Below are positions 58,116 to 64,000 of a stretch of 64,000 nucleotides of DNA, piece by piece; within the stretch, counting starts at the first letter, position 1, and every line of letters begins with the position of its first letter. Source of the stretch: Vulcanimicrobiota bacterium (GTDB lineage: Bacteria; Vulcanimicrobiota; Vulcanimicrobiia; Vulcanimicrobiales; Vulcanimicrobiaceae); assembly GCA_003164495.1 (NCBI GenBank), contig PLTN01000126.1:60487-124486 (forward strand), in the 5' to 3' direction. The notes below the pieces were generated by a model. That model worked only from the letters and a program-made list of their open reading frames with translations, did not search any database and had not been told where the DNA came from. The position numbers and the translations under genes were made by a program.

Positions 58116-59306
58116 ATGAAAGCTAGACTCTTGCCGGCCTTCGCGCTGCTTCTCGCGCTGGTCGTATCGCTTGCGGTTCGGGGTTCCGCTCAAACGGCCG
58201 GCGCGCCCTACGAACTCAACGCGATTCTTCCGTTGACGGGGCCGTTCGCATTCTTCGGTCAGGCGTCGCAGAAAACGATGACGCTGGTCCAAGACCGCGT
58301 CAACAAAACGGGCGGCATCCATGGCCGGCCGGTGCACGTCGTGTTCCTCGACGATCAATCGAGCCCGCAGCAATCGGTTCAGTTCGCCAACCAGCTCATC
58401 GCAAAGAAAGTGCCGGTGATGCTGGGGCCGGCCGTCACCGCCACCTGCGGCGCCGTCGCCCCGCTGGTCGCCGCGAACGGGCCGCTGATGTTCTGCATCT
58501 CGCCGTACATCAATACCGGCGGTTACGTCTACGCGACCGCGGGCACCGCGCTCGACAACGCCGTCGTCGTGCTGCGCTACTACCGCGAACGCGGCTTCAA
58601 GCGCTTTGCGATGCTGAACTCGACCGATGCGAGCGGTGCGGCCCTCGACAAGGCATTCATTGACGCGTTCGCGCTGCACGAGAACACCGGCTTGAGCCTC
58701 GTCTCGCACGAGTATTTCAACCCGACCGACCAAAGCGTGGCCGCGCAGATGGCGCAGATCAAGGCCGCATCGCCGCAAGTGCTGATCTCGTGGACGGTGG
58801 GCAGCCCGTTCTCCACGGTGGTGCGCGGCTTCCACGATAGCGGCCTCGACATTCCGCTCGTCACCAACGGCGCGAACATGACGATCGCCCAGATCCAGCA
58901 GCTCGCCAGCATCGCACCGAAGGAACTGCACTTCCTCACCATCCCGGCCGCGGTCAAAGGTTCGGCCGTTCCGCCGCGCATCGCGAAGGTGGAGCACGAT
59001 TTCGACACGCTCTTCGAGGAAAACGGGCTCAAGCCCGACGGCGGTTACGCGAACGCCTACGACATGACGATCCTCGTCATGGACGCGCTGCGCAAGGTGC
59101 CGCCCGATCCGACCGCCGCGCAATTGCACGCCTACTTCTCGCACTTACACGATTGGCCGGGCGCCAACGCGATCTACGACTTCCGTTTCGGCGAACGCGG
59201 GTCGGGTCAGGACGGCTTCGAGCTCGCGCGCTTCAACGCGGCCGCGAGCGATTTCGAGCCGATCAGCAAACCCGGTGGCGCACCCCTGAGGATTCACGTT
59301 CCGTGA
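58116..59306 (+). CDS. LivJ-like substrate-binding protein
   Basis: A 396-residue exported protein from the ATG at 58116. Signal residues 1-26 (cleavage near S-A-Q). Motifs: L-N-A-I-L-P-L-T-G-P-F-A-F-F-G, G-G-I-H-G-R-P-V-H-V-V-F-L-D-D-Q-S-S-P-Q, T-D-Q-S-V-A-A-Q-M-A-Q-I-K and N-G-A-N-M-T-I-A-Q. It belongs to the subfamily with 21236 and 37853, whose other members adjoin Rieske oxygenases; here the nearest Rieske gene is at 60273 on the other strand. Its last residues I-H-V-P and its TGA stop come from a copy of the two-hairpin repeat, so the C terminus has probably been altered by that element. Confidence 0.9.
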   Translation: MKARLLPAFALLLALVVSLAVRGSAQTAGAPYELNAILPLTGPFAFFGQASQKTMTLVQDRVNKTGGIHGRPVHVVFLDDQSSPQQSVQFANQLIAKKVPVMLGPAVTATCGAVAPLVAANGPLMFCISPYINTGGYVYATAGTALDNAVVVLRYYRERGFKRFAMLNSTDASGAALDKAFIDAFALHENTGLSLVSHEYFNPTDQSVAAQMAQIKAASPQVLISWTVGSPFSTVVRGFHDSGLDIPLVTNGANMTIAQIQQLASIAPKELHFLTIPAAVKGSAVPPRIAKVEHDFDTLFEENGLKPDGGYANAYDMTILVMDALRKVPPDPTAAQLHAYFSHLHDWPGANAIYDFRFGERGSGQDGFELARFNAAASDFEPISKPGGAPLRIHVP

Positions 59307-59340
59307 ATCCGTCGCGTTTGGGCTTCGCCCAAGCCGCCCG
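59290..59340 (+). repeat. Two-hairpin dispersed repeat, copy 4, overlapping a gene end
   Basis: First hairpin GGATTCACG/CGTGAATCC around TTC, spacer GTCGCGT, second hairpin TTGGGC/GCCCAA around TTC, then GCCGCCC. The usual TAGTGG lead is degenerate (TGAGG), and the preceding gene reads into the repeat for four codons and stops at a TGA in the first hairpin (59304-59306). The convergent gene's stop is at 59344. Confidence 0.88.
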
Positions 59341-59343
59341 CAA

Positions 59344-60276
59344 TTAGGAAGCGGCGGGGGTCCAGAACAGGTCGGACGCCGACGTGGCCTTGTCGATGAG
59401 CTTGTACTTGAAGGCGAGGTCGAGTAACGGCTGCGCATAGCGCGTCTCGAGCGATGTGGCGAAGGTGTTGCGCACGAACGAGCGCACCTTCTGCACGTCG
59501 AGCTTGGTGAGCTGCGCCGCGATCACGGCCGAATCGCTCTGGTGCGCGTTCGCCCAGCGCGCGGTCGTATACATCGCTGCCGTGAATGCTTTCGCCGCAG
59601 CGACGTTGGCGTTGAGCCAGCTGCGCTTCGCGAACCACACCCCGGTGTAGAAGTTCTTCGCCACGTAATCGTACGGATTGACGATGCGGCGAATGTCGTT
59701 CTTCGCGTCGGTCAAGAACGGCTCACCGTTGAGCGCCGCGGCAACGCGGCCCGAAGCCAACGCCGGACCCATTTCCGGAAACAGCATCTCGAAGAACTTG
59801 ACCTTCGAGAGATCGGCCCCGCCGTGAATCAGCCACTCGGAGATTGCGATCCCGCCGGTCGACTTCAAGTTGGGAACGGCGATGATCTGGCCTTCGAAAT
59901 CCTTGGCCGTCTTGAGCGGGCTGTCTTTCCGCACGCAGAGCGAGATCGTCGGCAACTTGGAGTCGTAGATCGCGCCCGCCGCAAGCACCCCGACGTCGAC
60001 CCCGCGATTGTAGGCGTTCGCCAGCTGCGTGAGATCGGTATTGCCGGTATCGAGCGCACCGCCGAGAACCGCCGCCATGATCGTCGAACCGTTAGCCAGC
60101 GCCTGCACGTCAGCCGCGATACCGGCGTTCGCGAAGAATCCCCGATCGACGCCGTAGTACGGTTCGAGAAACGGATCGCTGAGCGAGGTACCTATTCGCA
60201 CGGGCGCAAGCGTTTGCGCGCCCAGCGGCGCGGCGCTCGCGGCGGCCAGCAGCGCCAGGGCTGCGGCACGCTTCAC
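59344..60276 (-). CDS. ABC transporter substrate-binding protein coupled to a Rieske oxygenase
   Basis: A 310-residue exported protein; the GTG at 60276 shares GTGA with the Rieske stop. Signal K-R-A-A-A-L-A-L-L-A-A-A-S-A ending near L-G-A-Q. Hallmarks: L-E-P-Y-Y-G-V-D-R-G-F-F-A-N-A-G-I, G-G-A-L-D-T-G-N-T-D, D-F-E-G-Q-I-I-A-V (Q in place of the usual K), T-A-R-W-A-N-A-H-Q-S-D and T-S-A-S-D-L-F-W near the end. Last gene of a three-gene operon: MetE-like, Rieske oxygenase, binding protein. Ligand probably the oxygenase substrate (inference). Confidence 0.88.
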   Translation of the reverse strand: MKRAAALALLAAASAAPLGAQTLAPVRIGTSLSDPFLEPYYGVDRGFFANAGIAADVQALANGSTIMAAVLGGALDTGNTDLTQLANAYNRGVDVGVLAAGAIYDSKLPTISLCVRKDSPLKTAKDFEGQIIAVPNLKSTGGIAISEWLIHGGADLSKVKFFEMLFPEMGPALASGRVAAALNGEPFLTDAKNDIRRIVNPYDYVAKNFYTGVWFAKRSWLNANVAAAKAFTAAMYTTARWANAHQSDSAVIAAQLTKLDVQKVRSFVRNTFATSLETRYAQPLLDLAFKYKLIDKATSASDLFWTPAAS

Positions 60277-61538
60277 GCGCGCACTTCCGCGTTCCAGAAC
60301 CCGTGCACGTCGCGGCTCTTCGGAACGAACTGCTCGATCACGACCAGACCGTCGTAGGGGTCGGGCTGCGGCGCGCGCTGCACGGCCAGCGGATCGCGTC
60401 CCGCTTCCACGTCGTCGATCGCGCGCAGCAGCATCCGCCGCAGCAGCGTCACGCCGCGATCGGTCGCCCCCAGATGTTCTTGCGAGCGATCGAAGATCGG
60501 ACCCATGCTCTCGGTGGCGAGGCGATCGTGATCGTTGAACACGGTGCCGATGCCGGTGAACGTTTTGGTGCGCTGTTCGTTGCTGTCTAGCAGGTAACGG
60601 TTGTGCAAGTTGCGTTCGAGCGGCTCGCCGGGCGCATGTGGAAAGATGCGCGCCATGTAGTCCCGGTCGACGGGACCGTCGAGCCGCACCGCCATCTCGT
60701 ACTTCCAATGCGTCACGTCGTCGGCCGGAACGTGCCAGTGCATGCGATAGTGCGTGTTCCGCCCGAGCTTCTCGACCTTGGGATCGACCGGCGGCCCCGC
60801 CGCAAACGCCGAATTATTGGGCATGACGAAGTTCGTCACGCGCACGTAGCGCTGGTCGTCGCCGGCATCCCGCAACGCGTAAATCCGGAAGCCGAAGCCG
60901 GCCTCCTCGACGAGAATCTCCGGGGCCGGATCCTTGGCGGTGAACGTCGTGGTGTCGCGCACGGCATCGGGCGCGACGTTGAGGAAACGGTGCAGAAACG
61001 AGAGGTGCTGCGGATCGACGTCGCCTTCGAGGCCCTGCAGGTAGTTGCACTCCTGAATGATGCGCGTCGCCCAAACCTGTTCGGCCGGCAGATCGAAGAA
61101 TGGTAACGTCGGGAAATCCGGCGGCGCACCGGGCCCCATATAGGTGAGGATCAGTCCGTTTTTCTCAACGCACGGATAGGCTTTCTGGCGCACGCGCGCG
61201 CGGAACGTGCTCTCGGCGGGTTCGCCGGGTTGTTCCAACACCGTGCCGTCACGCGCGAAGAGCCAGCCGTGGTACACGCAACGCAGTCCGCCGTCTTCAC
61301 AGCGGCCGAAGCTGAGATCGACGCCGCGGTGCGGGCAGGTGCGGCCGAGCAGTCCCGGCTGGCCGTCGTCGTCGCGAAAGAGCACCAGATCTTCGCCCAT
61401 GAGTTTGGTTGGGATCGGTGCGAACGGCCGCAGCTCGCTCGAGAGCGCAACGGGTTGCCAGTAGCGGCGCAGCAAGTCGCCGCACGGCGTGCCGGGACCG
61501 GTGAGCGTGAGCCGTTCGTTCTCTTTCGGCGTGAGCAT
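60273..61538 (-). CDS. Rieske oxygenase, single-subunit demethylase/dioxygenase type
   Basis: A 421-residue enzyme from the ATG at 61538, which has GGAGG upstream. Rieske ligands C68-x-H70 and C87-x-x-H90 (C-V-Y-H-G-W-L-F). The iron site is E-G-D-V-D-P-Q-H-L-S-F-L-H near residue 173, again D-x-x-H-x4-H. It is of the same broad group as the protein at 36534 (phthalate dioxygenase/O-demethylase), and the two share the R-R-F/Y-W-Q-P-V-A beginning. The upstream gene overlaps its 5' end by about 240 nt in another frame (see 61297-62700). The pairing with a methyltransferase-family gene suggests demethylation of a methoxylated or N-methylated aromatic, but no direct proof is visible. Confidence 0.92.
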   Translation of the reverse strand: MLTPKENERLTLTGPGTPCGDLLRRYWQPVALSSELRPFAPIPTKLMGEDLVLFRDDDGQPGLLGRTCPHRGVDLSFGRCEDGGLRCVYHGWLFARDGTVLEQPGEPAESTFRARVRQKAYPCVEKNGLILTYMGPGAPPDFPTLPFFDLPAEQVWATRIIQECNYLQGLEGDVDPQHLSFLHRFLNVAPDAVRDTTTFTAKDPAPEILVEEAGFGFRIYALRDAGDDQRYVRVTNFVMPNNSAFAAGPPVDPKVEKLGRNTHYRMHWHVPADDVTHWKYEMAVRLDGPVDRDYMARIFPHAPGEPLERNLHNRYLLDSNEQRTKTFTGIGTVFNDHDRLATESMGPIFDRSQEHLGATDRGVTLLRRMLLRAIDDVEAGRDPLAVQRAPQPDPYDGLVVIEQFVPKSRDVHGFWNAEVRA

Positions 61539-62700
61539 TACGCCTCCAGAGGGCGCTGGTCGCCAATTTCGCGCCGTCTCGCATCGACTCGAATTTCGCC
61601 CAGCAGATGTTTTCATGACCCACGCGGGGGCCGATACCGCAATCCGTGCCCGCCATGACGTTCTCCTTGCCGACGAGGTTCGCGTAGCGCTCGAGCCGCT
61701 CCGCGACCAGGCGTGGATTTTCGATGAAGTTCGTGCAGTGACCGACCACGCCCGGAATGAGCATCGCGCCGTCGGGGATCTTCACGTCTTTGAAGACGCT
61801 CCACTCGTGTTCGTGCGCCGGGTTCGAGGCCTCGATCGAATAGCGGCCGGCCTTCACGCTGAAGATGATATCGGCGATGTGTTCGAGCGGGATGTCGAAC
61901 TTGTGCGGGCCGTGAAAGCTGCCCCAGCAGCAGTGCAGCGTCACTTTCTCGCGCGGGATGTCGCGCAGCGCGTGGTTGAGCACCGCGACGCGCAGCTTGG
62001 CGTAGTCGCGGTATTCCGCGACGGTCATGTCGGGGTACATCTGCCAGGCATCCGGTAAGTCCGGATTATCCACGTGCAGGTCGAAGCCGGCCGCGACGAT
62101 CGCGTTGTATTCGACCCGCATGCACTCGGCGATCGCATAGAGGAACGCTTCTTCGTCCGGGTAGTGCTCGTTGCTCAGCCAGTGCTCGATCGTCCCGGGC
62201 GTGTTGGCGTTGAGAAACGCGCCCGCCACGTCGACGCCCTCGAGCGCCGCGCGGAAATTGGCCAGATCCTCATCGAGCGCCGCCTGGCCGACGTAGCGCA
62301 GCTCTTGATTGCACACCAGGTGCAAGCGCGGGCTGCGATTGCGGAAGCCGCCGCCGACCTGTTTGAAGTACTCCGCGAACTCCATCTCGTCGCGCGCCGA
62401 AATGCTGTGCTGCGTGCGGTATTCGCCGGGCGTCCGCTCGCGATGCTCGAAGCCCGAGACGCGCTCGCGCACGTAGTTGGTGAAGTTGGTCTTGCCCAGT
62501 TCGCCGTCGTTGACCACGTCGATGCCGCAGGCGATTTGCTTCTTCACGACGGCGGCCACGTCGCGCCGGAGCATTGCGGAGAGCGCTGCCGCATCGTACG
62601 GCTTGCCGTCGGCACGGGCAAAGATCAGATCGCGCAGCTCCTCCGAGCGCGGGAGCGCGCCGGCATGCGTGACGAGGATCCGGTCGGGATTACGCTTCAT
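61297..62700 (-). CDS. MetE C-terminal-like (cobalamin-independent methionine synthase family) protein, frameshifted tail
   Basis: The frame encodes 467 residues, but only about the first 386 look like the family: T-H-A-G-A-L-P-R-S-E near the N terminus, G-I-D-V-V-N-D-G-E-L-G-K near 60, V-T-L-H-C-C-W-G-S near 250 (zinc H-x-C), A-G-T-D-C-G-I-G near 353 (zinc Cys) and the usual end L-A-T-S-A-L-W. Past that Trp the frame runs as Arg/Ala-rich sequence through the start of the Rieske gene. One base more near 61545 would bring a TAA at the Rieske ATG (TAATG), the coupling style seen elsewhere here, so a 1-nt deletion (or sequencing error) is likely. The core enzyme may still work. Confidence 0.82.
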   Translation of the reverse strand: MKRNPDRILVTHAGALPRSEELRDLIFARADGKPYDAAALSAMLRRDVAAVVKKQIACGIDVVNDGELGKTNFTNYVRERVSGFEHRERTPGEYRTQHSISARDEMEFAEYFKQVGGGFRNRSPRLHLVCNQELRYVGQAALDEDLANFRAALEGVDVAGAFLNANTPGTIEHWLSNEHYPDEEAFLYAIAECMRVEYNAIVAAGFDLHVDNPDLPDAWQMYPDMTVAEYRDYAKLRVAVLNHALRDIPREKVTLHCCWGSFHGPHKFDIPLEHIADIIFSVKAGRYSIEASNPAHEHEWSVFKDVKIPDGAMLIPGVVGHCTNFIENPRLVAERLERYANLVGKENVMAGTDCGIGPRVGHENICWAKFESMRDGAKLATSALWRRNAHAERERTAHAHRSRHAVRRLAAPLLATRCALERAAAVRTDPNQTHGRRSGALSRRRRPAGTARPHLPAPRRRSQLRPL

Positions 62701-62783
62701 GAGCGGAGCGCTTCGCCGGGGGTACGCGGGAGTCCACTAGCGCGTCGTGAAGGGGCCCGTACCGCCCCTTCGAGGATGCTTCG

Positions 62784-63971
62784 ATGAGTCGACGTTCTAT
62801 CACGCTAGCGCTCGTGGTTTCGGTCATCGCCGTTACGAGCGTCGCCGGCGGCAGGGCCGGCGCCGATCAACCGCCGCTCAAAATCGGCTTCATCACGAGC
62901 TACTCCGGCTCGACCGCCGCCGCATCGCGCGTCGCCGATGCGGCCATCAACGCCTGGATCGCGCAGCACGGCGATACGGTTGCCGGACGCAAAGTTGTCG
63001 TCATCCGGCGCGACGATACCGGGCCGCAACCCGAAGTGGCCCGGCGCCAAGCGCAAGAGCTCGTCGTGGGCGACAAGGTCGATTTCCTCGCCGGCATCAT
63101 CTTCTCACCGAACGCGGTTGCGGTCGGGCAAGTGTCGGCTCAATCCAAGACGCCGTTCCTCGTGATGAACGCGACGCAGTCGAAGATCACCCACGGTGAC
63201 CCCTACATGGCGCGCTTCAGCTTGACGCTGCCGCAACTGAGCGCACCGCTCGCCCGCTGGGCGCTGCAGAACGGCCTCAAGTCGGTGTTCGCGATCTACC
63301 TCGACTATGCGCCCGGCATCGACGCCGCAACCGGTTTCGAACAAGCGTTCACCGCCGGCGGCGGCACGCTGGCCGGTGAAGTGAAGGTGCCGTTGCAAAA
63401 TCCCGATTTCTCGGGTTACGTGCAACGGATCAAAGACGCGAAGCCGCAGGCCGTGTTCGCGTTCGTCAACGCCAACGGCGGCGGGCAGCCGTTTCTCAAG
63501 GCATTCTACGATGCCGGCCTCGCGCAAGCGGGCGTGAAGATCCTCGCTACCCCCGATCTCGTGCTGGAGAGCTTTCTGCCGACCTACGGCGACATGGCCG
63601 ACGGGATCATCAGCACCGGAAACTATTCGGCCAATCACGCCTCGAAACTCAACGATGCGTTCGTGAAGGAGGTGCTGAAACAAGACAAGGGTGAGGCGCC
63701 GCCCGATTACAACAGCGTCGCCATCTATGACATCATGCACGCGATCTACAACGTTACCGCAGCGCAAAAGGGCAGCCTCGATCCGGACCGCACGATGCAG
63801 CTCCTCGGCGGAATGAGCTTCGAGAGCCCCCGCGGCCCGCTCGAGATCGGCAAAGACTCGCGCGACATCGTGCAGACCGTCTACATCCGCCGCACCGAAA
63901 AGCGCAACGGTCAGTACGTCAACGTCGAGATCGCCTCATACCCTCACGCGACCGACCCACTCGACCGCTAG
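62784..63971 (+). CDS. LivJ-like (amide-type) substrate-binding protein
   Basis: A 395-residue exported protein; signal L-A-L-V-V-S-V-I-A-V-T-S-V-A-G-G, cleavage near A-G-A-D. Motifs: I-G-F-I-T-S-Y-S-G-S-T-A-A-A-S, V-A-G-R-K-V-V-V-I-R-R-D-D-T-G near 66, D-F-L-A-G-I-I-F-S-P-N-A near 105, and N-P-D-F-S-G-Y-V-Q-R-I-K-D-A near 208, characteristic of Peripla_BP_6 proteins. It is a different subfamily from those at 21236, 37853 and 58116. Divergent from the MetE-like/Rieske operon (83 bases between starts). Its TAG stop begins a copy of the two-hairpin repeat. Confidence 0.9.
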   Translation: MSRRSITLALVVSVIAVTSVAGGRAGADQPPLKIGFITSYSGSTAAASRVADAAINAWIAQHGDTVAGRKVVVIRRDDTGPQPEVARRQAQELVVGDKVDFLAGIIFSPNAVAVGQVSAQSKTPFLVMNATQSKITHGDPYMARFSLTLPQLSAPLARWALQNGLKSVFAIYLDYAPGIDAATGFEQAFTAGGGTLAGEVKVPLQNPDFSGYVQRIKDAKPQAVFAFVNANGGGQPFLKAFYDAGLAQAGVKILATPDLVLESFLPTYGDMADGIISTGNYSANHASKLNDAFVKEVLKQDKGEAPPDYNSVAIYDIMHAIYNVTAAQKGSLDPDRTMQLLGGMSFESPRGPLEIGKDSRDIVQTVYIRRTEKRNGQYVNVEIASYPHATDPLDR

Positions 63972-64000
63972 TGGATTCACGTTCCGTGAATTCACGTCAC
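63969..64000 (+). repeat. Two-hairpin dispersed repeat, copy 5 (cut by window end or degenerate)
   Basis: It starts with the TAG stop of the LivJ-like gene and contains the first hairpin (GGATTCACG, TTC, CGTGAATTC with one changed outer base). The following bases, ACGTCAC, differ from the GTCGCGT spacer of other copies, and the window ends here, so it is unclear whether the second hairpin follows. Confidence 0.75.

Noticed and set aside
57252-59144. A 630-codon open frame on the minus strand
   Set aside because: It is antisense to the well-supported LivJ-like gene and only partly overlaps the binding-protein gene in another frame; the composition is Arg/His-rich, as expected from GC-rich shadow frames.
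1-64000. tRNA, rRNA, CRISPR arrays, transposases or phage genes
   Set aside because: No cloverleaf, rRNA stretch, regularly spaced repeats or transposase/integrase motifs were seen on either strand.

Overview
The window is a GC-rich, gene-dense bacterial segment (about 60 protein genes, no rRNA, tRNA, CRISPR or insertion sequence seen). A periplasm with many exported binding proteins and a predicted outer-membrane beta-barrel point to a diderm. The mix of NMT1/SsuA-type binding proteins, Rieske oxygenases, M24 creatinase-like proteins and VOC proteins resembles uncultured soil lineages such as Candidatus Eremiobacterota (WPS-2), but that placement is inference and was not tested.

The dominant feature is an extraordinary load of ABC-type solute-binding proteins: fifteen NMT1/SsuA/TauA-like, five LivJ/amide-binding-like, one Fe-type (family 1) and one TAXI-like, 22 in 64 kb. 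Only two translocators are present: a TauBC/SsuBC-like set (24278-26642) and a LivFGMH set (39478-42801). Most binding proteins are instead coupled, usually by 4-nt start/stop overlaps, to an enzyme gene for aromatic or small-molecule catabolism.

Layout. 1-8.7 kb: end of a flavoprotein, several secreted proteins of unknown role (repeat protein, LamG protein, Gly-rich protein), two solitary binding proteins, a short RiPP-leader-like ORF (7799-7921) and an outer-membrane barrel. 8.7-17 kb: acyl-CoA-dehydrogenase-like hydroxylase + binding protein, Fe-type binding protein + ChrA, cytochrome c, DUF1801 protein, FAD monooxygenase + binding protein, VOC protein. 17-32.5 kb: one probable 16-gene leftward operon with a haem-oxygenase-like enzyme, IclR regulator, two M24 proteins, a complete taurine/sulfonate-like ABC transporter, a two-subunit Rieske dioxygenase, a TAXI-like protein, a two-domain VOC protein and five further binding proteins. 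32.6-46.3 kb: cupin, split RibD-like deaminase/reductase, CMD-family proteins, a Rieske oxygenase + LivJ + MarR operon, and the Liv transporter with two adjacent binding proteins. 46.3-64 kb: DyP peroxidase, luciferase-like oxidoreductase, a large propeller-GGDEF sensor, two MetE-like methyltransferases, a formyltransferase-like protein, a third Rieske oxygenase and seven binding proteins.

Working picture (inference): an accessory catabolic region in which each enzyme has its own periplasmic recognition protein, with uptake through a few shared permeases, or with some binding proteins acting as sensors. A two-hairpin dispersed repeat occurs in five copies, mostly at gene ends, in the right three quarters of the window. 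No gene-free stretch exceeds 300 bases.
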